Assembly (NCBI GenBank): GCA_003024785.1
Contig: PUQB01000023.1
Location: forward strand, 919,787 to 983,786
Direction of reading: 5' to 3'
Length of the DNA: 64,000 nucleotides
Source of the DNA: Selaginella tamariscina
Lineage: Eukaryota > Streptophyta > Lycopodiopsida > Selaginellales > Selaginellaceae
Below, piece after piece: positions 33,590-46,024 of the stretch (the stretch's first letter is position 1; every line of letters starts with the position of its first letter). The translations under genes and the position numbers were made by a program. Below the pieces are notes generated by a model that was not told the DNA's origin, made no database searches, and saw nothing but the letters and a program-made list of their open reading frames with translations.

Positions 33590-34940
33590 TTTGCGGTACG
33601 AGATGGAGTTCTTTATTATAAAGAAAAGAGACTTTGTTCCAGAAGGGACATGGAGGGAGAGGCTGTTAAGAGAGCATCATGACGTTCCTTTGGCAGGACA
33701 TGGTAGAAGGCATAAGACGTTGGCTTTGTCGAAACAGGGATTCTATTGGCCGGGTATGATAGATGATGTTGCCAAGTATGTCAAGACATGCCCCACATGT
33801 CAACAAGTAAAGAGTCGATCGCAAAAACGAGCTGGGAAGTTGCAGTGTATACCGATTCCAGAGCGGCCATTTCAAAGTGTTACTTTGGACTTTATCATGG
33901 GATTGCCAAAATCTTGTGGTTTTAACGCGCTCATGGTGGTAGTCAATCGGTTTTCAAAGGTTGCTCATTTCATTCCAACTGTAGAGACAGTGAATGCAAT
34001 TCAAGCAGCGAAGCTTTTTTCCACGAAGTCATGAGAGTGCGCGGACTACCGGAAACCATGATCTTAGATCGGGATCCTCAGTTTACGGGAAGTTTTAGGG
34101 GACATTGTTTAAGCAGTTTGATATGATGCTGAAGTTCAGTACGGCTTACCATCCACAACAGATGGTCAAACGAGAGAGTGAATCGACAAGTCGAGGACTA
34201 TCTCAGATGGTATGTTCAAGGTGATCAACTTGATTGGGCTGAACACTTGGATATGGCTGAGATATGTTACAATAACTCGCACACACTGCAATCGGATGTA
34301 GCCCGATGGAAGTGTTAACTGGGAATAAGGGTCGTATTCCTCAGAGTATGGTGTTACTGAAAGACGATAGTAGTCGAGTTCCATCTATAGCAGAGTTCAC
34401 GGGACAATTGTATCAGACGTGGGAAGCTGCTCATCAGCGATGGCTGCAGCACAGGAAAGGTATCATCAACAGTATGATAAGCATCGGCATGTAGAGTATC
34501 AGGTTGGGGATATGGTATTGTTGAGTACCAAAAACCTAAAGGTTCCAACGACTCTTTCGAGGAAGTTTCTATCGCACTACATAGGTCCATACAAGGTGGT
34601 GAAGCAAGTAGGGAAAGTGGCTTATGAGTTAGATCTTCCTCCAGTTGGGAACAATACACAATGTGTTTTCATGTCAATTTACTCGAGCCATTCCACAAGG
34701 ATGAGAAACATCCGCAAGATATGAAAACTTACGTCCTTCCTGAGTGGTCGGCGATACGAAGGAGTTCGAAGTTGAGTCGATTTGGATGCAAAGGATATTA
34801 AACGCCGAGGGACGCGAAAACATAAACGAGAATATCTTGTTAAGTGGAAGGGTTACCCGGCATGCGAGTCGACATGGGAACCATTGGATAATCTATAGAA
34901 CGCGATGGAGATAGTGAAGGAGTTTAGGCAAGGTCTCAAA
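33590..34940 (+). pseudogene. Integrase and chromodomain region of element E
   Basis: The HHCC N-terminus reads HHDVPLAGHGRRHKT and CPTCQQVKSRSQKRAGKLQ. Core text is TLDFIMGLPKSCGFNALMVV, and the C-terminus reads LSRKFLSHYIGPYKVVKQVG (GPY/F). A chromodomain near 34815-34900 reads REYLVKWKGYPACESTWEP. Broken fossil. Confidence 0.8.
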
Positions 34941-35327
34941 CTGTTAGTAATGATGATGAGAAATAAAGTGAACTTATTTCTTATTAACCTAGGGGCCGAC
35001 AGACAACCTTAACTAGAGGCCTCCAATATAAATTCTAGTTAACTTAAAGAAATTAACTAACTTGTTGTCTGTGTCGGGTGACAGACTTTGCAGACGTGCA
35101 AAAGGTCTCCAAGTGACTTCTTGTCGCAGGTGGTGCCTCCGACAGCTGAGTTGTCGCTCAGTGAACGACGGTTCTGAAGTACTTGGCTTCGCATAATGCA
35201 AGGGGGGTAATAAAACTTGTGAACTTTTTGGCTGACTCCGCATAGAGTGATTATGTTAGTTTTTAGTTAATTTTTCTAACCTAGTCTAGTCTTGGAGTTA
35301 GACGTCAACGAGGACGTTGACATTTTC

Positions 35328-35341
35328 AAAGGCGGGGAGTG
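35328..35341 (+). promoter_or_regulatory. Polypurine tract of element E
   Basis: AAAGGCGGGGAGTG lies directly before the 3' LTR, as expected for plus-strand priming. Confidence 0.75.
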
Positions 35342-36307
35342 TGTCATAGTTTTTACTATGACTCGACCCTTTACTTTGGGGTTTGACTGTTGTTACCTAC
35401 CGAGTTGTGTGGCGAACCCTAGTTGTAGTGAGAAACAGCCCCGCTTAGTGCACTTAGGTGTTTAGGGGTAGTCCGGCCGGCTGTCACTAGGTACCTCGAG
35501 AAACTCTAGGCGAAGGTAGTACTTACCCTCTAGAAAACTCTCCCCCAGTTTGACGTTACAAAAGATAGGTTTTCCGTTAAATATAGCTTGTCAAAAAGGG
35601 TTAGGGACACCCCTAGGGTTGACCTAACCCTAGGGTTGCCCTAACCCCACGCCCTAATACCCCCCCCAGGGGTTAGGTTTAGGGTTAGGTTAGGACAACC
35701 ATTTTCTCTAAGGGCTGGCATTTTTGCCAGCCCACTTACTCATTTAGGTAAACAGGGGGGGGGGGTCCGTCACATAAATAAGGTAGAGTATATGTAGTGA
35801 GGCTTCCTAGGTTCAAAAGAGAGCTCGTTAACCTCCTACCGCAAGCTAAGCTTGTGTCATTAAGGTGCAACCCTCCATTGTCGCCCAAACTTCCACACGA
35901 CAGGGTACAACCCACTTAGGGTTAGACTATCCTTATCGTTGGCAGATCTTGCCTTTGAGATAGGGACACGTCATTTCCAAGGAGTTAGTCAGATTCCTTG
36001 GTCCGAAAACCTGCCCGCAAGCTCAAAGACATTGCTCGAGTTCATGTTTTTGCAAAACTAGTAGTTGAGGCCCTTGCTCCCCACCTCAACCACGCCAAGC
36101 TAGGAAACACCTAAAGCTCGGCTAGTCCGTGTATCCCAATTCACAAGGTGAGTCTTGTTCGTGGCTTAGTCAGTTAGGGGTTTGAGTTCCTAAGGCTTGG
36201 ATCCTTACGGGTTATTTTACCAGATTCCGTGGGTTTTCCAGAGAGGGGATTATAGGGTTGGCACCTGGCAAGTTGCCTTTTTGTGGCACCAGGTAAAAAC
36301 TCTGACA
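35342..36307 (+). repeat. 3' LTR of element E
   Basis: 966 bp, near-identical to the 5' LTR, ending CTCTGACA and followed by the TATCC target repeat. Confidence 0.9.
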
Positions 36308-36735
36308 TATCCGAGTATAATAGATTTTACTTTAATTCTTACCCAGAATTTGACGACGACTCCATACTAATGATTAAATCTCCTTATTTGATCAAATAGT
36401 CTTTTTGCATAATAATACACTATGAATACAATTCTATAAAAACCACCACACACTTGTATAAACCCGAATATACAAAAATTAAATATACTGATAAATTCAC
36501 ATACACACTTCTTTGTCTTAGAGAGAAGTGGACGGGATTAATTGTCCTGAAGCTCACCTTTGTGATAGTGTAAAAGACTCATAACATTTGGTTTTAGAAC
36601 CACCACAAATGTGACCTTTGGAATAATTTCACATGGTTTACTGGCTTTTACTCAAATATTATGATAAGGTAATAGAAGTAAATAAAATGAGATAAGCAAC
36701 TTATATATACTAACATATACATTCATATGGAAGGG
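36308..36735. other. Host sequence right of element E, no gene seen
   Basis: AT-rich sequence with no convincing frame. It continues the sequence left of 28990 across the TATCC target site, so it may be an upstream part of the interrupted minus-strand gene, but I see no coding signal. Confidence 0.4.
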
Positions 36736-37570
36736 GTGGCGGGATTAATCTCGCCACACCTTTTATGCCTTCTAAAATGGTGGGTGGGATTACTCTCCCC
36801 ACACTTTGCAATCCCCAGAAAGTGTGAGCAGGATTAAACTTGCCCCCTTCTCGATCCTCTAAAAGGGTGTGTGAGATTACTCTCGCCACCCTTTTCGGTC
36901 TCAGAGAGAATTGGGCGGGATTGATTTGGCCCACCCATTCAAAGGGCCCAGAAGGGTGGCGGGATTAATCTCGCCCATCATAAAGGGATGGTCAAATTAA
37001 TCTCACCACCCTTCTCAGTCCCCTAAATTGGTGTGACGTAGTACTTCTGCAACCCTTTTGGTTTCAGACGGAAATGGTCGAGATTGATTCGGCTCACAAA
37101 CTCATGAAACAGAAGAAGGGTGGCAGGATTATTTTATGCCTAGTCGACGGATTAATCCGCCCACGACACTATCATTTGAATATTGGCAGTGTGCAGAATT
37201 AATCCTACCCACACTCATTGAGACCGTGTAGTGGGATTAATCCCCCCACTAGCATGGAACGGTCTGCGGGATTAATCCTACCACTTTGCACCAAGGCATG
37301 GAAAATCGGCGGGATTAATCCCACCACTTTGCACCAAAGCATGGAACGGTTGACGGGATTAATCCCGCCGCTTTGCACCCAGGCCATGGGTGGCAGGATT
37401 AATCCTGCCGCTTTGCACCCGGCCGTGGGCGACGGGATTAATCTCGCTGCCCATGAGGCTAACCAAAGTGCCTACGTGAAGGACGACGGGATTAATCCGC
37501 CGCTCATGACCTGCGGGAAGGGCCTGCGTGAAGGGCGGCGGGATTAATCCCACTGCCCTTTGGTTAATCC
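36736..37570. repeat. Array 1 of the 18-bp palindrome GGCGGGATTAATCCCGCC
   Basis: About 19 perfect or degenerate copies of GGCGGGATTAATCCCGCC are spaced roughly 35-60 bp apart, for example at 36738, 36955, 37315, 37352, 37392 and 37536. The core GGATTAATCC is better kept than the flanks. Spacer sequences vary, apart from a local TTTGCACCAAAGCATGGAA-type unit at 37280-37390. There is no coding potential beyond repeat-driven frames. Confidence 0.85.
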
Positions 37571-37848
37571 CACACACACAAACATATATATATATGTATA
37601 TGTATATACAGGAATGTGAGAAAGATGAACAAACACATATATATGTATATGTATATACAGGAGTGTGCGTGTGTGCCAGAGATAGATAAATCAACAAGAT
37701 TATACAGATACACACACACATATATGTATATATGTATATATATATGTGTGTGTATATGTATATACAGGAGTGCGCATGTGTTGTGCCAGAGATAGATAAA
37801 TCAATAAAATTATACAGACACACACACACACATAGATATGTATATATA

Positions 37849-37899
<51 letters not shown>

Positions 37900-38019
37900 G
37901 GACTGTGCGTGTGTGTGCAAGAGATAGATAAATAAATAAAATTATATAGATATGCACACACATATATATGTGTGTGTGTGTGTGTATATATATATGTATA
38001 GGAGTGTGCATGTGTGTGC
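37571..38019. repeat. TG/TA-rich tandem repeat of about 120 bp units (left part)
   Basis: Units combine a TATATG-rich tract, AGGAGTGTGCGTGTGTG and AGAGATAGATAAAT, and repeat about four times. They include a (TG)n run at about 37850-37897. The array is interrupted by composite D at 38020 and continues from 47030. Confidence 0.8.
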
Positions 38020-38878
38020 TGTCAAGCCACGATCCAGGAACAAAGAAGAGAGCAGGATTCTAAGAACAAGAAGGCTTGACTCAGGAGCAGGACTAGGAAC
38101 TCAAGAACAAGACAAGGCGCAAGACAGGATCCAGGAGCAAGACAGGAACAGGATAAGATCCAGGAACAAGACAGGAGCAGGACAAAATCTAGGAGCAAGA
38201 CAGGAACATAACAAGATCCAAGAGCGAGACAGGAGCAGGACAGGAACTAAGAACTTAGGAGCAGGACGAGGAACAGGATAGGAACTGGAACAGGATAACA
38301 GGACAAGGAGCAGGATAAGAACTAGGAGCAAATAGTAGGACAAGGAACAGGATAGGAACTGGAGCAGGATAGCAGGACAAGAAGCAGGATACGAATTGGA
38401 GCAGGATAACAGGAAAAAGAGCAAGATAAGAACTGGAGCAGGACAAGAGCTAGGAACTAGGAGTAAGATGGGAACCAAGAATAAGACAAGAGCAGGAGGC
38501 AAGGAGCAAGACAAGAACAAGGAACAACAATAATTGTAGAATGACTGGTGTTGATAGTAACTGATTGTACACAATTAGGTCGAAGCTTTTATGCTCACAA
38601 CTCCAAGACCAAATCTAGGCATGAGTGCTAAAAGTGGTTGCATGCATCTAAAAGTGGCTATATGCATGCAAAGGCCAAACGAGTCCACATGTCCCTTATC
38701 CTCTAGGCATATCCTGTAGCCTATCCTGTAGGCATATACTGTAGGAATATCCTGTAGGTATATCCTGTAGGAATATCCTGTAGGCATATCCTATATCCCG
38801 TATCTTGTATCATGTATCCGGAATCCTGTATCCAGAATTCTGTATCTGAAATCCTGTATCCTGTATCGAGTTGTGACA
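38020..38878 (-). repeat. Left LTR of composite D
   Basis: 859 bp, TGTCAAGCCACGATCC to GTTGTGACA (plus-strand sense). It is dominated by AGGAGCAGGACA-type decamers and contains the self-complementary stretch at 38551-38563 and U3 repeats of GTAGGCATATCCT type at 38700-38790. Confidence 0.8.
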
Positions 38879-41440
38879 GCACCTCCTCACTAAGGATGAG
38901 TTCCACGAGTCTTAGGACTTAGTTTACCAGGATAATGCTAATGGAAGACAACAACCTTGGAAGAAGCATGGAGTAAGTTGGATGCAGGTTCCCAAGTGCA
39001 ATCGGTAAGTAAATAACCTTTTTAATCCACCAAGTATTGAAGTTGACAACGATGAAGACGAGAATCAAGGATGGCTACAACTTCATATTCAGGTTCATCG
39101 TCAATGACCACAGGAGGGGAGGAGAGAGAAGCACGACCAGGAGAGAAGAATGATGATACAGCTCCAACAAAAAGATGTGAAACATAGGATGAAGTTTCAC
39201 CGTAGATGGTAACTCGAGTCGAAAAGCTACAGGGTTGACCTCAGCCGCAATCATGTAAGGGCCCAATCGTTAAAAATCCAACTTAGAAGAAGGCCTGTTG
39301 GTGCGAATATGCCGACAAAGAAGCCAAACGAGGTCACCAACCTTGTATGTAGAATCTGGTTAACGGTGAGTATCAACATGATGCTTGTACCATTCCTGTG
39401 CCTATTGAAGATAAACCCAAAGATCATCCTGTACCTGACGAAGATGTTGGAGACGATTCTGTACTACAGGAGCGGAAGAAGGAGAAGCAGAAGGAGCAAC
39501 CTGTAGTGCTGATGAACTGACAGGAGGTGAATCAGGAGTGAAAGAGCTTGCAAATGTGCTGAAGAACTAACATGAGGTGAATCAGGAGTGGAGAGAGCCT
39601 GCGAATGTGCTGAGGAACTGACATAAGATGAATCCTATCAAGGAGGAATCTTTAACACTAATATAGGATTAGAAGAACCCTGTACAGGAAACCGCGAACT
39701 GAGGAGAGCCTGAGAATGTGCTGACGAACTGACAGGAGGTGGATCCTGTTGAGGAGGAACCTTCGAACTGATAGGATTGGAAGAACCCTGTATAGAAAAC
39801 CGTAAACTGAGAATGTGCTGACAAGCTGACAAGAGGTGGATCCTGTCGAGGAGGAGTCTTGAACACTGATACAGGATTGGAAAAACCCTATACATGAATC
39901 CACAAACTTACAGGAGTGGAGAGAGCCTGTGGATGTGCTGAGGAACTGACATGAGGTGAATCTTGTCAAGGAGGAATCTTCAACTTTGATACATGAACAT
40001 GCATGGTCGATCCTGAAGCTTGTACTGCCTTAAACACTAAGGACATATCCTGCACGCATGAAGGTACAAGATTGATCCCAGCTGCCGGAGGAGGAAAATG
40101 TGAGCGTCCTAGACCTCCAATCGATCTGAGAATTTGCAACCACGAACCATGGCATGCCAAAACGATGGGAGTCGACCGAGTCTTGATCAAGTTGAAGAAA
40201 ATCGAATAGTTGAATGCGCCATGACTGCAAAAGAGAGGTGTGGTAGCATGAGTAACTGCGCCTGAAGCAATCAGACAAGCATCGGCCACCTCTACAGGAA
40301 CTACACGCTTCAACTTCACCACCAGAATGCCATGCTGAGTTGCAAAAGTGTCATTCATGAAACATGCATTTGCACCAGTGTCTAACATGGCAAACTTCTT
40401 GAGCTCTCGATTGTTGAGGCGAATGTGCACATAAAACTTGAGTGATGAAATGGTATGAGCAACACCAATGGAGCCTGCACCTACGTCCAACTTCGCGGCT
40501 CCTAGACAGAGTGACATTGAACTTCAGCTTTAACTTTACGCGTCTTGAACTTCCTGGCTTTAACAGGACATTCTGCCACCTTGTGTCCTGCTTCACCACA
40601 ATACAAGCATAAGTTCTCACCCCGACGGCGTTGCTTTCCGCAGCTGAAAGTGGACCACGCTTGTATTTCTCAACCTCCATAGGGACTACTCCAAAAGGTG
40701 TCATAGGAACATGTGCTACAACTGCAGGATTGACTTGCAGGAACTGCTAACGGGATTTTTCCTGACAACACTCGAACAAACGATTGTCATAGTGAACAGC
40801 CTGTTGCATGACCTCCGGCATCCGGCAATGTAAGGAGAAGGTCCTTCACGTCATCCCTCAACCCAAAATGGAAATGTTCGATCAATGCAATCTCATCCCA
40901 TGGAATGTTCGTGCAAAGTTGTTGAAATTCGGATGTTAAACAGAAGTTGGTCGAGATCCTTGTGTGAGCTTGCGTAATTTCGTGCATGCAGATGGTACTT
41001 ATCAGGATCTCCAAGCAGGCTTCAAAGGCAGCCACGAATCCTTCAAAGTCTTCCATCAAGGGTCGTCCGGCTCCAACAAAGGGGCAACTCAAGCCCGTAA
41101 AGATCCAACTAGTAGGGATGCCAAAAGGCGAACCTTTTGTGCATTAGTCAAGTAGCGGCGTGGTTGCATGCGGATCAAAAGCCTGATCTAATTCAAAAAA
41201 CCTTGAAAATCGGCACGATTGCCACTGAACTTCTCTGGCATGCTGATCTTTAGCTCTGAAGAAGAGTTCAATGAAGAGGAAACCATGGATACTTGAGAGA
41301 GAGCATGCGCAGCAGCCTTGGAGGATGCAGCAGCAGCTGCGTGTGCCGCGTTGGTGGAACCTTGTAGATATGTGACCACTTGGCACAAACTGGTCCAGCT
41401 CATGAAGCAACATTTTGGTGCTCGCGTTGAAAGTGCTCAA
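38879..41440 (-). pseudogene. Left internal region of composite D
   Basis: In minus-strand order: gag (41440-40787), zinc knuckle region (about 40700-40560), protease with DTG (FAMLDTGANACFMNDTFA, 40517-39966), a proline/serine-rich linker with tandem repeats (39960-39640), and a GPY/F plus chromodomain-like end (39266-39075, NPVAFRLELPSTVKLHPMFH). Other pol parts were not recognised. A primer site lies at 41544-41533. Broken fossil. Confidence 0.7.
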
Positions 41441-41546
41441 TTTTGGCCATATCTATGAAAGGAAAAAGAAGAGGAAACCAAAGGAGAAAAACCAAAAAAA
41501 AAAGTAACTGGGAATCAGAGAGCTATGAAAGTAGTTACTATCAAAC

Positions 41547-42009
41547 TGTCAAGCCACGATCTAGGAATAAGGAAAAGAGCAGGATTCCAAAAAAAAAAGG
41601 CTTGATTCAGAAGCAGGACAGGGAGCAGGACTAGGAACTTAGGAGCAAGACAAGGAACTTAGGAGCAAGACAAGGCGCAGGACAGAATCTAGGAGCAAGA
41701 CAAGAACAGGATAGGATCCGGGAGCAAGACAGGAGCAGGACAGGAAGGCGCATGATAGGATCTAGGAGCAAGACAGGAACAGGACAGGATCCAGGAGCGA
41801 GACAGGAGCAGGACAGGAACTAAGAACTTAAGAGCAGGACAAGGAACAGAATAGGAACTGGAAGGATAGCAGGACAAGGAGCAGGATTGTCAAGCCACGA
41901 TCTAGGAACAAAGAAGTGAGCAGGATTCTGAGAATAAGGAAACTTGACTTAAAGCAAGACATGAGCAAGACAAAAACTAGGATCCTGTATCCTGTATCGG
42001 GTCGTGACA
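41547..42009 (-). repeat. Middle LTR block of composite D
   Basis: It begins TGTCAAGCCACGATC and ends GGTCGTGACA. The starting motif recurs at 41888, so two LTR pieces are joined here. It is shorter than the left LTR. Confidence 0.7.
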
Positions 42010-45000
42010 GCACCTCCTCCTAAGGACGAGTTTCACGAGTCTTGGGACCTAGTTTAGCAGGATAACGCTAATGGAAAGCAGCAACTTTTGAAAAAGCATG
42101 GAGTAAGTTAGATGTAGGTTCCCAAGTGCGATCGGTAGGCAATAACCTTTCCAATCCACCAAGTATTGAAGTTGGCGGCGATGAAGACGAGAATCAAGAA
42201 TGGCTGCAACTTCGTACTTAGGTTCACCGTCAATGACCACAAGAGGGGGAGGAGAAAAAGCATGACCAGGAAGAGAAAAAGGATGATACGGCTCTAACAA
42301 ATAGGTGTGAAACACAGGATGAAGTTTCATCGTAAATGGTAACTCGAGTCAGAAAGTTACAGAATTGACCTCAGCCGCAATCCTGTAAGGGCCCAATCAT
42401 TGAAAATCTAACTTAGAAGAAGGCTTGTTGGTGCGAATATGCTGACGAAGAAGCCACAGAGATCATCAATCTTGTATGCAGGTGTCGGTTGATGATGAGC
42501 ATCAGCATGACGCTTGTACCATTCCTGTGCCTAATGAAGATGAACCTGGAGATCCTCCTGTACCTAACGAAGATGCTGGAGACGATCCTGTACTACAGGA
42601 GCGAAAGAAGGAGAAGTAGGAGGAGCAAAGTCAAAACGTGGATGGTAGCTTGTAAGAGTAAAGAAAGGTGTCTGCCTGTAGATGTTGATGAATCAAATGT
42701 GATAGGAACTCTGCCCACCTAGCCTGTCGCCGACTGAGAACTCGAGCCGTTTGAAAATACTCCAGGTTCTTGTGATCCGTAAGAACTTGTACAGGATGCG
42801 CAGCACCTTCCAGGAAATGCCGCCACTCTCGAACGAATCCACAATGGCCTTGAGTTCCTTGTCATGAATCTCGTAATTGATCTCTGCCGAAAGGAACTTA
42901 CGAGAGTGAAAAGCTACAGGATGAAGCAACTTGTCTTCTCCAACTTGTGATAGAATCCTACTGCAAAATCCGAGGCATCTGCTTCAACGAAGAAGGGACG
43001 AGAAGGATCAGGATGTGCTAAAATCGGAGCTGTCGTGAAGGCGTCCTTGAGTGTTGTGAATGCATGTTCCGCCTTGTCGGACCAAGAGAACACTCCTGTG
43101 CGCTTGGTGAGTTCCGTGAGTGGAAGTACACGCTTGGAGAAGTCCTGTATGAAACTGTAGAAGTTTGCAAAGCCAAGGAAACATTGTACGTCTCGTACAG
43201 ACTTGGGCCTCTCCCACTCCACGATAGTCTTCACCTTGTGCATGTCCATGGAAACGCCAGCAGGAGAGACGATGTAGCCCAAGAACTCCACAGATCCCTG
43301 TCGAAAAAAACTTCTCCAACTTCGCATACAGGCCATGCTCGCGAAGCCTCTGTAGACTAGTCGTACATGCTTGTCATGAGCCGCCTGGTCCTTGGAGAAA
43401 ATCAAAATGTCATCGAGGTAGATTACCACAAACTGGTCCAAGAAGTCACGAAAGATGTCGTTCACCATGTGTTGGAACACGGCTGGGGCATTGGTAAGTC
43501 CGAAAGGCATCGTGTACTCGAAGTGTCCATACCTTGTACGAAAGGCAGTCTTCCACTCATCGCCTGGACGAATCCGTACAAGATTGTAAGCCCCTCGTAA
43601 GTCGATCTTCGTGAACACCTTTGCTCCTTGCAGCCGATCGAGAAGTTCCGGGATCAATGGCAACGGGTACCGATTCCGAATGGTGACTTGATTCAAACCT
43701 GTAGTCCACAACCAAACGTAAACTCCCATCTTTCTTCTTGACAAAGAAGATAGGTGCTCCTGCAGGGGACTTTGAGTGACGAATGAAGCCGGATGCCAAG
43801 TTTCCTCGATGTACTGACGAAGAACCTCCAATTCTGTAGGTGACAGTGCATAAATCGGTCCGAAGGTGGAGTCTTTCCTTCCAAGATCATAGGACAGTCG
43901 TAGGACCTGTGAACAGGAAGAACTGCAGCCTTGTGCTTGTCAAAAACGTCCTGAAAGGAGTGATACTTGGATGGCAGGGAAGAAGGAGGAGAAGAAGAAG
44001 GAACAGGAGAAGGAGATTGAAAAACAGGGAGTCAGATACAGGAAAGGTAGAAGAGGACGTAGGAGTTACTTGAAGGCAAAAAGATGAAAAGGAGCAGGAT
44101 CAGTGGCAAGTTCATGCATGGTAGTGGTAAGAACTCGGAGAGGAGAAGGAGGGAGCTGTGATTGAAAAAGAGGAAGGATCTTGGGGGTGGAACAGAAGAA
44201 GAGTAATGAAAAGAGGCAGGATTGGGAGAAACATGTGTGGATGTTGACAAGTGTACAGGATTGGAAGAATCCTGTACAGAAGTCCGTGGATGCACAGGAG
44301 TGAGGAGAGCCTGTGAGTGTGCTGACGAACCAACAGGAGGTGGATCCTGTTGAGGAGGAACCTTCGACACTGATACAGGATTGGAAGAACCCTGTACAGG
44401 AATCCGCAAACTTACAGGAGTGGAGAGAGCCTGCGGATGTGCTGAGGAACTGACATGAGGTGAATCCTGTCGAGGAGGAGTCTTCAACACTGATACAGGA
44501 ACAGGCACAAATCCTGTAGCTTGTACTGCCTCAGACACTAAGGATGTATCCTGACACAGGAAGGTACAGATTGATCCTGGTTGCAGAGGAAAACGTGAGC
44601 GTCCTAGACCTCCAGTCGATCTGAGGATTTGCAACAACGAACCATGGCATGCCCAAAATGATGGGAGTCGACCGAGTCTTGATCAAGTTGAAGGAAATCA
44701 ACAGTTGAATGTGCCATGACTGCAAGAGAGAGGTTTGGTAGCATGGGTAACTGCGCCAGAAGCAATCAACGACCATCGGCCACCTCTACAGGAACTGCAC
44801 GCTTCAACTTCACCACCGAATGCCATGTTGAGTTGCAAAAGTGTCATCCATGAAGCATGCATTTGCACCAGTGTCTAACAGGGCAAACTCCTTGAGCTCT
44901 CGATTATTGAGATGAATGTGTACAGGAAACTTGAGTGATGGAATGGTATGAGAGCACCAATGGAGCCTGCACCTACGTCCAACTTCGTGGCTCCTAGACG

Positions 45001-45895
45001 AAGTGAACATTGAAGTTTTCCGACTGAACTTCAGCTTCAACTTCACGCGTCTTGAACTTCCTGGCTTTCCGCCGCCTTGTGTCCTGCTTCACCACAATAC
45101 AAATAGATTCTCACTGCGGCGACGTTGCTTCTCAGCAGGAAAGTGAGCCACGCTTGTATTTCTCAACCTCCATAGGAACTACTCCAGAAGGTGTCGCAGG
45201 AGTATGTACCACAGCTGCAGGATTGGTTTGCAGGAACTGCTGACGGATTTTTCCTGACGACGCTCGAAACAAGTTGTCGCAGGAACGGCCTGTTGCATGA
45301 TCTCCGCTAATGTTTGGGCATCCAATAACGTAAGGAAAGGTCCTTCACGTCATCCCTCAACCCAAAACGAAGTGTTCAATCAATGCAGTCTCGTCCCATG
45401 GAATGTTCGTGCAAAGTTGCTGAAATTCGGATGCATAGAAGAAGCTGGTCGGATCCTTGTGGAGCTTTCGTAACTTCGTGCATGCGGAACGGTACTTATC
45501 AGGATCTCCAAAGCAGCTTCAAAGGCAGCCACGAAACCTTCAAAGTCTTCCATCAATGGGTTCACGCTCCAGCAAAGGGGCAACCCAAGCCCGTGGAGAT
45601 CCAACTAGTAGGGATGCCAAAAGGCCAACCTTTTGTGCATCAGTCGAGTAGCGCGTGGTTGCATGCGATCAAAAGCCTGATCTGATTCAGGAACCTTGAA
45701 ATCGGCACGATTGCCATTGAACTTTTCGGCATGCTGATCTTCGGCTCCGAAGAAGTGTTCGATGGAGAGGAAACCACATATGCTTGAGAGAGAGCCTGGC
45801 AGCAACCTTGGAGGATGCATCAGCAGCTGCATGCGTGTTGGTGGAACCTTGCAGATCTTGACCACTTGGCGCAAAGTGGCCAGCTCATGAAGCAA
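42010..45895 (-). pseudogene. Right internal region of composite D
   Basis: In minus-strand order: gag (45895-45380), zinc knuckle region (about 45120-45050), protease (45046-44640, ALLDTGANACFMDDTFA), linker (44637-44032), RT (43831 to about 43100, [19 protein letters not shown] and [16 protein letters not shown]), RNase H (to about 42700) and a GPY/F plus chromodomain end (42330-42049, EYEVAAILDSRLHRRQLQYL or near). Broken fossil. Confidence 0.75.
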
Positions 45896-46009
45896 TATTT
45901 GGTGCTCGCGTTGAAATTGCTCAAAATCACCATGATCTATGAAAAAAAAAGGAGGAAAGAAGGAGAAGAATCAAGGAAAAAAATAGTTGAAATTGGAAAG
46001 CTATGAAAG

Positions 46010-46022
46010 CAGTTACTATCAA
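46010..46022 (-). promoter_or_regulatory. Putative self-priming primer site of composite D
   Basis: Minus strand TTGATAGTAACTG is the exact 13-nt complement of CAGTTACTATCAA in the adjacent LTR (46198-46186, minus strand). The site at 41544-41533 is the same except at its last base. Compared with element C, one base pair is swapped on both sides. Confidence 0.7.
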
Positions 46023-46024
46023 AC

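Larger units (their letters stand above)
28990..36307 (+). mobile_element. Ty3/gypsy chromovirus E, structurally complete, coding region broken
   Basis: LTRs of 974 and 966 bp (TGTCATAG...CTCTGACA) flank a primer site, gag with zinc knuckle, protease-like region, RT, RNase H, integrase, chromodomain and polypurine tract. The 5-bp target repeat TATCC is present on both sides (28985-28989 and 36308-36312). LTRs are about 95-97% alike by eye, which suggests one of the younger insertions. The coding part has numerous breaks. Confidence 0.9.

Noticed and set aside
37359-38011. Long frames of alternating Tyr/Ile/Cys/Val and His/Thr in the TG/TA-rich region
   Set aside because: They are produced by dinucleotide repeats in every frame; no start context or domain.
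38101-38574. 157-codon minus frame rich in Leu, Ser, Cys and Pro
   Set aside because: Reads the AGGAGCAGGACA-type decamers of the composite D LTR; equivalent frames appear in every C/D LTR.
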